64,000 nucleotides of DNA, from NCBI RefSeq assembly GCF_000002235.5, contig NW_022145532.1, positions 868,001-932,000 of the forward strand, written 5' to 3'. The notes under the pieces are model-generated. The model searched no databases and was not told the DNA's origin. It worked only from the letters and a program-made list of their open reading frames with translations. This DNA is from Strongylocentrotus purpuratus. Its lineage: Eukaryota > Echinodermata > Echinoidea > Camarodonta > Strongylocentrotidae. Both the position numbers and the translations under genes were made by a program. Shown piece after piece: positions 32,401 through 47,400 of this stretch (position 1 is its first letter; each line of letters begins with the position of its first letter).

Positions 32401-35400
32401 TTACAGATCATGATCAAATTGTGTCGTTTTTTGAAGGGGCGAATTTCGATTGGTGTCCAGTAACCTCAGGCGCGGCTCTAGGGAGTGTTATTGGCTCGAA
32501 TCTGTTTCATTTCTTTACTACTGATTTACCAAATATTATTTCCCCTCTCTCAGCCTTATCTCGATATGCAGATGATACAGTCTTGTATCGCACGATAAGC
32601 AAAGCGATTGACATAGACAAACTCCCTTCTGATCTCAATGCACTTGTCAAATAGTTTAATGGTGATCCTATGCAGGAGTTAAATACTTCGATAATACGGT
32701 ATTAAACGGTTTGGCTGCCAGGTCAACAGATTCACATTAAAGCTCTTGAAGCCGTTTAGCGGCATTTCACCAGTATCTGTTTTTCATACACTGGTGCAAA
32801 CGATCAAATAATGAAGATCGCCTGCCAATCTTGATCACATCATTGTTGTATAATAATCAATTAATTTTTCAGCCTCTATTAATTCAATTTTTCTTTTGCT
32901 TGTATGACATCCCTAGAAAGGTCTAATTCCAACAGCATTTGAAAGACATTACTAATTTAGAAGCTCCCTCAGAACGAATGGGCTTGGAAATGGCTTTTAA
33001 TGGGAAATTAACGACCATTAGTTATCGACCATTAGTTGACGAATCGACTTAAGTGATCGACCCTGTTGCATTTCTTTACTACTGATTTACCAAATATTAT
33101 TTCCCCTCTCTCAGCCATATCTTAATATGCAGATGATACAATCTTGTATCACACGATATGCAAAGCGAGTGACATCCGATCTGATCTCAAAGCCCTTGTC
33201 AAATGGTGTAGTAATGATCCTATGGAATTAAAGGCCAAGTCTACTCTAAAAAATAACTTACTTATAATAGAAGCAGAAAAATAAGACAAACCAATAAAAA
33301 TCGGATAACTAATAAGAAAATTATTAATTCTTAATGACATGATAAACTTTGAAAATCACAAGAAAAACTGCCAACTCACTCATGAGTATGTGACGTCATT
33401 GCCTCGCTATCCACTATTTATTGTTCTTTTTATATTGAAAATATAAATTTCCCATTTTCCCCCTAAAAATATTATTTCCTCACACCAGCATCCAAGTTAT
33501 ATTGATAGTAGTATGTTTTTGTGTGGATGCACAAATATAGAGTTAGATTTTTTCAGTTAAATCATGAAAAATATATATATTAATAAACTATTTATATAAG
33601 AATCAATAGTTATGAATATACAATATTCGGAAAATAGTATCAATTCTTCAAAGTTCATAAAAGATTTTATGAAATGTCATGCAAGCAATATGAGACAAAT
33701 CATAACTTGGGCAAAGGCATGGGGAAATCAAGGTTTGGGGGATAAAAAGGAAAAATAATGGATACAAAATATAAAGCAATTGATAAAAAGTGAGGCAATG
33801 ACATCACAAACTGATTGGCAGTTTGTGTAGTGATTTCCATTGTTCCATTTTTTAATACTTTTTCAAAAATTCATAACTTCCTTATTCTCACCTATTTCTA
33901 ACACTTTTGGACCATACTTAGTATTATTTATGTTCATTCAACCAGTTTAGTCGTGAAAAGTCTTTTTTTTTCTTCAATAGACGGGTATAGTAAACTATTC
34001 AAATTTTACACAATGACACATACGAGACAGAACTTCAAGTGATAATCTTTAGATGAGCACATACATACCACAAAATATGAAGTATCTTTTCTGGTTAGAA
34101 GATAGTATTCTCTTTACCTTTAGAACAGTTACTATTTTCCTTTCAAGGATTGTGTAATAAGTGCACATGTATGACAAAGGAATGTGAGTTAAAGGTGGTG
34201 CCATGACCCATAGTTTTGTCAAGCTAAATTTAGATTCATTGTAAAGTATTCTAGATCTGTCAAAGGTTTGATGCGTGGGATGACGATAATAAAGATGAAA
34301 CACCAATCTTGCTATCTGTCTCCCAAGCTGCAGTTAATTCTAATGAACCTCGACGATACCAACGTGAAAACTGCTTGAAATTTTTCTTAAGAACATTTTC
34401 GAGCGAGACATCCCACAAATAAAACATTGACTTCATACAAGAATAAAACAATCTTAAAATGAAAATGTATGTTTTTGTTCTAGCATTGTCTGTCTCGTAG
34501 TGTTATAATGGATAGATGGAGATGCCTATACATGTACATGAATTGATAGATGTAAAAGCTATGTTGGATGAAAGAAAACATATCCAAATACCAGATTTCT
34601 TACTCGAATAATATTTGTTCTCTCTTATATAAGAAAAGAAATTGTGTACATACGAGTGTGGATATTCTTGTTAACACAAGTTAAATAGAAAAAATACTAA
34701 TGAAAAACTTGAAATGCTATTTCTCCCTATTTGCTTTTATGAAGGCAATTCGTCTAGAAACACACGCAATTTTTGTTTGCATTTTGTTCTCTTTCCCTCT
34801 CCAATAATCATTTTCATTCTAACAACAAAATAACCATCTAGGAACATTTTCACTTTTGTTTATTCTTTCACTCTCTACTTTCCCTGTCAGCCTGTCTGTT
34901 TGTTTGTCTCTCTCTCTCTCTCTTAATTTTGCTGTGTTTCTCTTTATTGATTTGCTTTTCGTTATTTCTCCCCTCTCTCTCGCTCTTTCTATGCGGCGCG
35001 CTCTCTCTCCCTCTTTCTATTGCTTGTAATTACTGAGCTTATTTATTTATATCATCAATTCATAATATCATCGTTCTTTCTAGCATCTTATTTTGTGTTT
35101 GTTTGAGTACAAAAATGGAGTGGATTTGCGTAAAGTCTATTTACCTAGGTTTTTCAGAGTAGCCTACATTGGACTGTATTTTCGCTCTCCTTCATTAACC
35201 TATCGTCTATTTACTATTCATTTGGTACCTCTACATCCCCATTTTCTCTTGATTATTTACTTTTCATAAACTGTTCACGTATGCACTTTGCTTTTTGTTT
35301 TCTCTATTCCGCAAACATTTTCTTGATTTTAATTATTTTCTACCGCATCCATAAAACCTCAAGAATGTCATTCTCTTCTGCCATCTTTTCCGCAGTATTG

Positions 35401-38400
35401 GCACATTTTATAGTGGAAAATAAAAAGTTATTTATATTCTATATTCGTGTTACACCAATAATAAGCAAACCGCAAATTCCTTTAAGCTTTAGCGTGTATA
35501 TAAAATACATAACATTACATGGATATACATTTTTACTGAATTCTAAATTAAATTATTTTTCTTATAAAGTTCGTCCTTCTGATTGTGTTCCCTTTGCCTT
35601 TTTTCCCCTTTATTCTTGCCAAACATAAGAATCAGATTTGCATGTGTTGGGATGGTATGAAACAGTTGTTTTCAAAATATTCTAACAAACCCCGCAGCAT
35701 GTCAAGATATGCCCGAAATGTCTCTTTCTGATTTTATAGGGCACTCGATTATTCTCTTAGGACTGACTATTGAACTGATGCACTTTTTCACAAGTACCAT
35801 TGATCTACATTAAGAACAAGTCTTACACGAAATCTAAAATTCACAGATCGGTATATTAAACTGGTTAAGAATCCTGAAATTAACTTGTGTCCATCCTATT
35901 TGTTTCTATTGGAATTATCGATCTATACTGGTTAGTTTCGTTGTGGTTTAAATGCGCTTCTGTTGATGGTTGTGCAGAGCAATCAAGTGCGTCTTTATAC
36001 GGTAATTAAAGGACATAAAGTTATTGCAATGCTTGTACAACATTTAAAGGTAAAGACCAGTATTGGAAACGCCCCAATTTCAAAAAATGAAATGGAAGCT
36101 CCCATTACCAATCATGTGAAAGAATATGTTTTGACTAATACATGATGATAAAAAATTTGCCGGGAAACCGCCTACTAGTTCATATATTTGGTAAATTTGT
36201 TTCTCTCATGGTCTGTGAGAGATATAGGGTAGTCCTATATACATCTTTCTGTGTATAGTGGTTGTAACTTTACGAAGAATGGGCCAAATTTCTTATCATT
36301 TTGATGATTCCAGAACCTTGCAGATGCTAGATGCTAGATGATCAACCTTTTCTGATTCCACAACGTTTCTTTCACAATGCAATCGAATGACCATAACTGG
36401 TCTTTACCTTTAAGATTCATCACGATCCGTTTCACATGCAGGTAACATTCATAAACCTTAAGAACTGGTGTGCTTCCGACTACTATCAAAGGAGGAGTGG
36501 AAGGCAATTACCAAAGAACAATATATGAGGTGGCTCAAGCGAACTGAACATTGCTTTATTTCAAAAAGACCCGAGTGCGCCCACCTCGCACACGCACACG
36601 CACACCCACACCTCGCACAAGTTTACGAATGGGAGATTCATGTATAAGAATGTATTACAAGTTTATTTAAATGCATTCCATTCCAGGTATTTCGCGGCCG
36701 TCTAGAATGGAATTTGGAAGAAATTTACCCTTCTTTCTCGATGGACGGACAGAAAGAGGCATGTCGTGAGATAATTATCTTATTATCACCACTCACATCA
36801 TTGGTCCACTTCATTCTCTCTATGTTATGTGTTGTAACACTCAAAATTGTTCGTTGTGATGTAAATGGATATTAAAAACATTTCTTTGTCAACCTCATAG
36901 GTACAATTTTGTTGTTATAAAGCCACATGTATACTCTTTTCTCATTGTGTTTTGATGGTCGTGAAACAGTTTTAAGTTCCTATCGTATGATTTTGTTGTT
37001 TCTTTAATGTATCTATGTTTATTGCCACTGGTTGTATAACACTGAAAATATAGTGTCAACTTTAATTATATACAGATAAATGTCCTAAAGTTGCGAGATT
37101 AAAATTAAATGTTTATTTATTTATTCCGTTTTATTTAAACAGGGTAGCCCCGTCAGTAATCAAAGTACTGTTTTCCAGGGGGCACTGTTAACGAAACCAA
37201 CATAACAATTATGAAGATACAAACTACTTAAACAATTTAAACAATATGAACATCATCGAAAACATCAATAGATAGTAACATTTTTAACCTGATAGGTAGA
37301 GTATTCCACCCTTTCCATCCTATACATCTAGCAATTTTTCTGCCCCCTCTTTTTCTAATACCTCAGTCACACTGTCGAACCGACTCCAAACCGATTCTAA
37401 ACCGATCCATTGTTTGCCATTGGCGGGAATGTAATACATTGTTCTGTCTGCCGTGTCTGGTGCGTTATTACACCTCGGTCACACCAATGAGACTGACACA
37501 CGAACGACGACAGACCGAATATAATGTACCCCCAATGACCAAGAATTGGCCAGTCTGGAGTCGGGTTATTACCGGTCTTGTGGTGTGACTGACCTATAAG
37601 AATGCAAGGTAAAGGCTCAATAGTGTCTATTAGTGTTTCATTTATACATTACTGCTTTGCACACGGTTCACCTTTATAATCATATCTTAACATCTTCATC
37701 ATTAAACCATATTGCATTTGTCTGTGAGTTGAATTTGACTCGTCCCAAATCTTTAAGGGTGTCTTTTATATATGCATGAAAACATTAAGTTTTCTTTTTA
37801 CACATAATTTATAGTTAATTATTGTTTTCCATGTGGAAATGAAAAATTATTCAATGCATTATTACGTAATTTTCTTTTATTCATTTTCTTTATACACGCC
37901 ATTCATCTTTAAATTTTATCCTTTATATATTAGCCTTTTTATTTTCACCATTATATTTTATTTTCCTTTTAATTATACCGTGATTATCAAGATTCAAGAT
38001 TAATTTATTGTCAAGTAAAAAATACATAAAATTTGTCTTCGGACAATAAACACTACACACATACGGGAACACCCTCACCTATAAACCCACACATGTAAAA
38101 ACCACAATTAACATTCACATACGAAGCGGCACTGAGATTTTCCTTAGCTTCTTGGTAATAAAGATAAAGTTTTTAGCAGTGATAATTTGTGTTTGTATAA
38201 AAAAAAAGTTCATGCTTTAAAATGGAGAGCAAAACAGATATTCGTTTAAATCTTTGAGTACCCGAGTTGTAACTTAATCTACTAGCACATGTACATTCAC
38301 ATTTTTGATGCCGTTGTTTGTTTTATAGCCTTGATACAATTTTCATAATTGGAAATGCTGATATGCTTTGTAATTATGTAGTGATGTTCCTTTTATGTAC

Positions 38401-41400
38401 TTTGAAATACACACGATTACTTATCATTCGACATTTTTTAAGAATACACTTCAATAAGCTGATTGCAATTACCTTCATAGCTTCCTCGGGTCACTTTAAT
38501 TTTAAATCTCCTTGAAATAACGTTCTCTCCAACCTGTTAACATTTCTGTTTATGTTTCTTTTTAAGTAACAGATCACGTTTCAATACTGCATCTTACACA
38601 AACTCTTCTCCTATAGAAATCAAATTAGGTGTGAAGTGAAATTCATCAGCCGCTTTTCGCCCATTATGCTTATGAATAAGGTTATAATTATTTCAAGCAG
38701 TCTTCTCATACAAAATCATGACTTGAATGTTAAATAGATAATTTGCATCGACCATATACAAACCTGTATTAAATGTGATATGCTAGTTGGTTGCTAGGGC
38801 TGTCCTTCCAAGAATCTGATGTCTGTCAGTTCGTATATGCTCGATTAGTCAATTTACATAGGTGAATAAGTGAAGGTAATAGAGAGATGTTAATAACTGT
38901 AGAAGATGTGTGCGAACGCAATATATACACAAGTAATTTACTTCCTTCACAAAACTAATATTTTGTCGAGATAAATGCTTATTACATGACCATATTTTGC
39001 CTCATATACACATAATAGAGAGAGAAAGAGAGAGAGAAATGTTCCTTTATTATCAAATTTGCAAGCCAATAATTTCTCTTCCACAATCATACAATAAAAT
39101 CGTATTTTAAAATCGTAGGATGGAGCTACCGTTCATCTTCCCCTTGCATATCAAGAAAAACTAACATGGTGACATGAAATGTTTTTTAGAAGCAGTGACT
39201 GCGGGGAAATGGTTTGAATATCTAATCTATTTTAGAGGAGATCTCAGATCCCTGACGCTTTCGTAGCTACACTATACGACAACATTGGTCAAGATTCATG
39301 AAATAAGGAAGTTTGCCTTGTGCAGTATAGACACCAAAAATCGGTGCATGTTGGTCCCCCATAATCCTCGCGCTGATCGTGCAGCAAACGCACGATTTTT
39401 CGGTGAACATGGGGGCAAAAAACGCTTAAAAACGGCACGGCGGCTGCACGGTAACCGCGCCTTCTCCGCGTAACCTTTGCATTGAAATTGTACGATTTTC
39501 GTACAATCTCAAGAGCAGCCTCTGTACGGTTTTGCCCCGGTCTGCCCCCGAGTGCCAATACAAGAAATGGCACGATGCTTGTAGATATTAAGGTAAACAC
39601 AAACATCGTAGCCCGTAGCCTCCTACGATGCCCCGAAAATTTATCGTACGGCGCCCGGGGCAAATGTAATCCAGGCATTAATCATTCAATTTCTCGGCCC
39701 GTTTTTTGGGGGAGGCGCATGCACTTGGATGTTGTTATAGGCATGTCGTCCGATGTTTGTGCAATTTTTTGTACTCCTGACTACATTACCAAACTTCTTT
39801 TATACATGTTTGAAGTCCTAACATTCGCACTATTCGCGCTGACTGGTGAGGTACTCTGGTACGATATTTAGACACAAAAACATGTTACCTGGGTGACATG
39901 GGATGGTTCTCGACATGATTAACCAAACCGGGCAAAGTCAAAATTTGCAATTTTTGTCTTGAAATGTGAGTCCATTCATGTTTGTCCTTGTTACTTTTTT
40001 CATTTATGATTCATTTTAATTAATCTAATTTTATTTTCATTCTCTATCAAATATGTAGACTTTAAAAAAGATATTCTGTCGCTGCTCATTAGCATGCAAA
40101 GTAATATGTTTATTTTTATGACCATAAATGAGTAAAGAATACAAAGCAGAGCTGAAAGCTGTATGAATATAGGGCATGGTTCAAGCTTTTTGATGATGAG
40201 ATTGCGCTTTATTTTAATGTTCAGTAAAACAACAAATTACAATGGGTCTGGTATGCAGATAATTATGAAGCCGGCATAATGTTCCCTCCTCCAATGAAGA
40301 TAATGCTGAGTGTACATCGTATTTATATTTTTGACAACCACATCACTTTCGGTTTTTGGAATCATTATTATTTTGACGCACTATGAACATTTGCTTTAAT
40401 GGTTTTCGATGTGTGCAGTAATCTATAAAACTACCATGAGAAGAGCAGGATCCTAATGATATTTGACAATCTCTTTTGTTTGGGTTTGTGAATTATGGAT
40501 TGAAACAATCAGCTTTGTGACGGGTAAAAACCATCAGTGAGAATTCATATCGTCTATAATGAGGTGTTTATATGTCTGTTGGAAAGTTTAAACGTGGGGG
40601 GGGGGGGGGGAATAGATAGAGCTTGGGTGTAGGTGCGTTGGTATAGACCAGTTTTAATTAATGGAGATGTCGAGCTCACTTATAAAGACGGCTTGTGAAT
40701 AAATAATTTAAACCACCATTTTTCAAATTTCCAAAAAGGTATTAACAGAAAATTAAAAACAAGCAAAACATTGATAATATGGAAAACACAAAGGGTCATC
40801 GGATTTGAATTTTCAATTAATCAATACCAGCTATAAGTTTCAAAGAAAAGCTTTGCCATTATCAATTTTAAATTTTCCAACAGAAGAGTTGAATGAAAAA
40901 GTTGTCATATCTGCCGACACTTCCCCCTTTGCGCGACTCCCTGCTGAGTGAATGCAACACAGGTACCTTAATATAGCTTATACAGCTAGCCACTATGCAG
41001 ATAAATACCAGAAAGAGCCCCCATAGTACAGTAAAGTGCTGCTTCAAATTCTTCACAGCAAACTCATTCATGTTTATTGATTTTGCTCAGGGTTACAAAT
41101 CAAAGCAATATATGATGAATAAGATCTAAAAACAAGCTAGTTCAACATTAATCGCAACGTCGATTGGCAGACACGCTCTCTCCTTCGCTCCAAATATAAA
41201 GTTGAATCGTTATTCATGACTAAAAACCTATGTTTACGCTTTCACCAGGGCCGTTAAATTTCGATTTTCCGATTTATTTCCGATAAAAATCAATGATGTC
41301 CATTTTGCCCTCATCGCAAGAATGTTTATGATTATGACCTCAAGCCATCATTAATTCAACAACGAAAATAGTACTTGTGTTTCAAGAAGTGCCTTTTGAT

Positions 41401-44400
41401 CAATCTATCATTTAGAAAATATCAATAGTGGTTAAACCTTTTAAGGTAATGAAAACGGTCTTGTAGCAGACCTGTCTCGCTTCTTAGTCTTGTGAACTTT
41501 TCGTATATGGGCTGTCTGTCTGTCTCGTGAGCTGTAACCAAGAGAAAATTACATAGAACTGTCACATGTCATATAAATGAATTCATTATTAAAATTCTGC
41601 AACATTGTCATGATTGGCGTAATTCTCAATGTGGAATCATATGATATGCATATAAAGCTCGTGAATATTTTTAATGAATTTTTTTATTATTATTCTTTAT
41701 TTCATTCTTCTCACTAAAAAATCATAGACAAATTGTTCCGTCAATATACAAATATTCTTCCGTTTACCTATCTTATAAGTTCATGTACTTGGACTTCTTT
41801 CCTTAGCAATTATTGACTATCAGACAATAGTTTTAGTTAAAAATTGGTATTAATAATGACTACTCTCTTTTCAGGTTTTAATTGAGAAAATGATCGTGAC
41901 TTATTCCTTTGTTCAGTCTTTGAAAGAACCTATACACTGCTCCCATCTTATCAATGCTACATTGAATGTCTAAAATAGAAAGCCATAATTTGCTCGGTTT
42001 CTTCAATTTCCTGTGAAGTTCGTATGAGATTAAATCAGCATGATATGAACAAGATTGCTTATAATAAGCAATCTTGTTCTTCTGATGTTACACGCAACAC
42101 AATAATTGTGTTGCGTGTAACATCAGAAGTACATATAAATCTACTTTTACTCATCTTTGATTGCACAGTTTTGTCGCTTAATAGACCTATCGTCTGGAAT
42201 ATGATCCCCAAAACTTATGACATGAAGGGTTTTCTTTGTCTTTTTTCCGTAGCAGCATGAAGACGAGTCACAAATGACTTTCTTTGTTGATTCATCCATT
42301 GACAAAGTTGTCATCGATATTATGTATTGGTTTCAGTTTAATATTACTCTGAGTTGAGCTGAAGTTTACAATTCACCTTACTAAATTCTACGCTATTGAT
42401 GCAATCTTGTACTTTAACGTTTAAAAAAGTATAGAATGTAAATAAAAAGGATTTTTGGTATAATCTCGCTATACTTTTGTGGTGAAAGTGTTTGGTATCA
42501 TCAACTATTATAGCGCATCATATACAATCTAAAGAGTTTATTACGACGTTGTTAATGGTTTTGTTATTACTATGACAACTAGTAATGCTCCGTGACCTTG
42601 CCAATGAACCCGATGATGTACACTGATTTCATCTTGTCTCTCTTTTTATTTGGCCTTTAAACGATTCCTCACATTATCTTTCTTTTAATGGGTACGTTAA
42701 GGAGAACTGCCTCCTCAACAGACTTGAATCCTATTTATCCTGAATCAATAATGCATGCTCCGGACTTGGTTGTCTATTTGCTCAAGAATTTTTCTGGTGA
42801 TCTTGAGTTGGAAATTGGTTGCCACTTCAAGGGAGTAGGTCGTGTTTACTCGCCGACTTTTGGCGCGAACTCAAGCACGTGTTAAAAATGTCGAGCCATT
42901 CAAGTGATCTGTCGCCGGCTTTTTTGTGTTTTCTTTTTCCTTCCGACCTTTTCCGTGATTCTGTAACATTCGTGCTGTATTTCAGACATAAAATGGAGTG
43001 GAACAGATTTATTCCGAACTTTAACACAAATCTATAGTATATATTATCAGTATGGATTTATTATAATTTTCTTGAGACAAAATTTATTTAATGCAGCTCC
43101 TCCTGAACGTGATAGCCCACTAAATATGAGGACGAAAATGATTTAATTAGGCAAATGTAAACTTCCATAATTATAAGACTCCATTTGTTGTTATGAAGTC
43201 ACTGTGCGCAATACATTCATTATAATTCGTTTATCATTCAATGCACGGCTTTCTTGCGAGATTTCTGCGGGAATTTGTTTAATGAGTTTACGAATCGATG
43301 GCAGATTCATGTTGGTAATCCAAGATAAAATCTGATAGCTCGTGGCGGAGACTATATTTTTTAGCCGATAGTATCAAAATCATGAATTTGTCACTTATCA
43401 TGGTTTTGTGAAACGGGTTCTCGAATTCCTGACATCTCCGTACGTCGCTGACAAAGACTGTCATGTAGTTGGTTTCTTGAAACGACCCCCTTGCGTACAG
43501 TTTAAACATTACTTGACTCATAAAGGATTAAATAAGACTTTTATGTATCATGATTACAGTCAGCCCTATTTTAGAATGCACTCGATCCATATTGGACTCT
43601 TCCATGCAAATTTAAACTGTACCCAGGAGAACCTTGAATCAATTTGATGGAGTCGTGAAGAATTAAATTGAGATCTTGACTGGCCATGAAGTAGCACGTA
43701 AAACATGTTGTTTGTAATTGATGGATAGTACGGTAGGGTCGAAAATGAGCGTAGGACGAAGGATTGCTTTTCAAGATTTTCGACTCCTTGAGTGTGATAT
43801 ATGGTGAGGTGCTACATTTATTGGTTATAACTCAATGTACCCGGTGTTATTGGGCGCTGATACAGCCATAAATAAGTCTCGAGAATAAAGTAACTAATTA
43901 TTAGACCAACTATAAGGGATTTTCCCTTTGAATTTGCTATACTGTGGTCACCAAACCATAAGACTTCATAACCAAGGACACTTGGACATGAAGTTGGCAT
44001 TGACGGTTTAAATCAAAATACAGAGTGAAGGAGGATGACATCGAATTTATGATTATTTAGAGAAGATCACTAGCGTGATCTACCGTAGATGTTGAAGAAC
44101 CAATAGTGTTATTGAGTATTTTATTCATTTAGTAGAGGATACACAACACAGGAGACCTAAGAATAAAAGACAATCAGGAGGAAACAGGAAACTTGGGAAG
44201 TCGGGGAAAATTGATCACCAATCAAGATGTATTGGAAAAAAGGATGAAGGTTTTAAAATTCCAAACCAAAATTGAATGACCCCACTGATTCCTCGTCATT
44301 ACAAGAAAACACGCCTTAATAATCGCGATGTGATAGCAGGGGTGTAACCAATAGATGGGTTACCAAGGATACGACATTTCAGAACATGATGCCATCTTGT

Positions 44401-47400
44401 ATTGAGGGAGAGAGGTTATAGCCTCCAATGACCATTTCATTTGTTATCTTCTCTTGTTATTGACATTGACAAAAGATGCTTTTTCAAAGGGGAATACATT
44501 TCTTCCCGCGGTGGGCGAACTTTCTTAGGTTGCCAGCAATCATCAGACTTTGAAGAAAAGTACGATGATGATGTGATGTATTAGAGAAATGATCTTCTTT
44601 TGAAGTGTCCTTAACGAGTTGATGACGGATAGATCTATCAACGGTCTTCATAATACACTGCAACTTCCGATTCTTCTCCAGACTGAGTTTGAATGATTAT
44701 TGTATCATCTTCTAACGCATTTGGCAACATGATTGTTGTGATACATCAAACAGCCAGACCATCTCAAAGTCCAAACAAGACATTACTTTGGGTGTTACAA
44801 GGAGCTGCAGTTACTAACAGAACATCAACATCTAAAAGTGATTCTTCTCATTCCTCATAAAGCCACTGCGAATTTTGTTAACAAACTGTTTTCTTGAACT
44901 ACATGCTAAATTCACTTAATCAAGTTAGATAAATTAAAGTCTGATGGCCTCCTGCACCATATTATTGTTTACATGTAGGTAATAGTAAGAGCGCTAATAA
45001 GTTGATGTTTCAAATCGACCCTTTACACAACTATGTCCTACTCTCTCTGACTGGAAGATCGACCCTTTACACAACTATGTCCTACTCTCTCTGACTGGAA
45101 AATCATGCAATGTGCAAGTGTCGTGGTAAATGGAACGTCACCAAACTGTGTATCGCACAATTATAATCATGATTATAATCATAACTATAACATATGATGA
45201 ATAACAGCCATCATAATCCGAACCGATAAAATTACCCATTCATTACACTCACCAATTTTTCTGTTCATAAATTTATGACAATTAACCAGAAATATTTGTG
45301 TTTATTTATGTTACAGCCAGAGGACGACAGTGCCCACCAAGACTAAGTCTACTGTGTGCTGGAGGAGGTAAGCATTTACACCCCTTATAATCCTCAAATC
45401 ATCTCCATAATCCTTAAGTCATCTCCCTGAACCCCATTGACTTCCATTGCTCTTACCGACCCCTTCTTCCCCCATCATTGAGTATTTTATCATAAATTTA
45501 AATCATTCTGAAGAAGCGACTACATTTTATTGACCCCAGTGTCATTTCATTTTCCAATTATGGTTATCATATATTTTGGAAATGTTTTACTTTTTTTGCA
45601 GTTATTCAAAACACTTTTTTCTCCTCCTTTACGGTTCAGCTTTCATATAATTCAATCTATAGCTTTCTTCTCAAATTTCAAAGTACAAAAATTACAGGTC
45701 ACACATTTATTGCTTTTACAGTTCTGCCAATAGCTATTGTACGGACATTCTGATTAACTGCTGGATAATTTTTGAGGAGATTTGACTGAATAAACATGAT
45801 GAAGAAAAGGACAGGTTTACATGGATATTAATTTTATGGATCGCATAGACTCTACTAATTATATCTAAGATAAATAACGCTGAATCCTAGGATAATTATT
45901 GTCTATGTCATTAATATTCTATTTAAGCGACCGTTAGGTCTCTCTGCTGGTTTTGAATGCAATAAAAATGGTTGCCATGCCAATTAGCAGAGTTTTATCT
46001 GTCAATCATATTGACTATTCTTTGCAATGAACAATAGAATGAGATTGGCCTTCGTGACGTCTATTCAAATTGACTATTATACTTCATTGATTCGAGTCAA
46101 TTCAAACATCATTTGTGTCTAGATGATTTATTTTCAGCCAGATATGAATGACTACTCTTGCCTTAGCAAATAAACCTTGCAAGTCAAGGCTTCATTGTCA
46201 TGCATTTAGATGAGTGACGTGGTTACAGTGCTCGAAACAATGGCACAAAGAGGTCATATAATAATGGCGCCAATCATGACTAGATATAAAATAGTTTAAA
46301 CGAGATACAGAATGATATATTGAACCATTCCCAGCATGCCGTTTATTTTTTCTTGCGTTCTTATAACTAGCCTTTTGTCCATAGGTTTTTGATAGGTTGA
46401 ATCCTGTCACACCGATGGCAATAACACTATACCGCAAACAGACCTAACAAAATAAAACATTACCCCCTAATACCTCATTTATGCAGCATAAATGACTCGA
46501 ATCCGACTAAAAAATTACGATTCTTGTTTAAATCATTGTCTTGTAATGTCTTGTTCGGTGTGTTGCCGGTCTGTCGTCGGTCTCAATGGCATGACTGAGA
46601 AACAATTGCAAAGAGTCGGTCAGTTTGGAATCGGTTTGGCAATGTGACCAAGGCAAATGACCAAAAATTGGTCATTTTGGAATCGGTTTGGAGTCGGTTT
46701 TTACGAGATAAATGACGTTCTATTAATACATTGCAGGTCATAGCAGATATTTGAACCCATCATTGACTTTACTATTCTTTTTTTTTTACAGTTGGCAAGA
46801 GGGACGGCGGTCTGTCACAAAATACTATGAGCAAAAATGCAGAGGTAAATATATTTATTTCGTATAATCTATATGAAATTACAATATTACTTAATATTTA
46901 TTTATTTAAAAATGTAGTCTGACCATTCTGCATAGACGTGAGTCAGAAAAATATTGGCGTTTACCGAAAATTTGACAAAATACATTAAAAGTCTTTCATT
47001 CATTTCATATTTCTACCAAAAAGAATCTTCTTAAGTTTCAGGTTTGCCTACAAGCATATATACAAGTATGTTGAAATACTCCAACGACCAAAACATGTAA
47101 AGAAGTAGAAAGAAAAGACAGATAGTGGTGGGGGAAGGACAGGGGTTTCACTTTGTGGTATATGAGAATTTACAATTATGCGATCAACAATGTGTGTGCA
47201 GATCGCAACCCCCCCCCCCCCAACTCCTCTGGCGACGTTCTATCCATAATCGTTTGTCGTGGTTGAGGTCTAATTTGTCTTCTTCTTGTATAATTATGTG
47301 TGGTTTAGCTTAGTGTAAATATTATGGTTACTCCTCTTGCGAATGGAAATACAAAATGTTACAAAGTACATGGTTTTGTGTTATTAGGACACTTTGATAA

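Larger units (their letters stand above)
26491..45316. other. Intron 1 of the peptide-precursor gene (18.8 kb)
   Basis: Contains the retrotransposon remnant, foldback elements, TTAA MITEs and simple repeats listed separately. The remaining stretches (27.1-30.5, 34.0-36.0, 37.7-39.2, 39.9-42.0 and 42.2-45.0 kb) are AT-rich with nothing I can support as a gene. Confidence 0.5.

Noticed and set aside
39482..39871. 129-codon plus-strand frame and its 129-codon minus-strand partner
   Set aside because: Both arise in a CpG-rich patch where stops are rare; no domain, signal peptide or splice context.
42688..42885. 65-codon plus-strand frame (MGTLRRTASSTD...)
   Set aside because: No recognisable domain, signal sequence or splice-site support; GC content similar to the surrounding intron.
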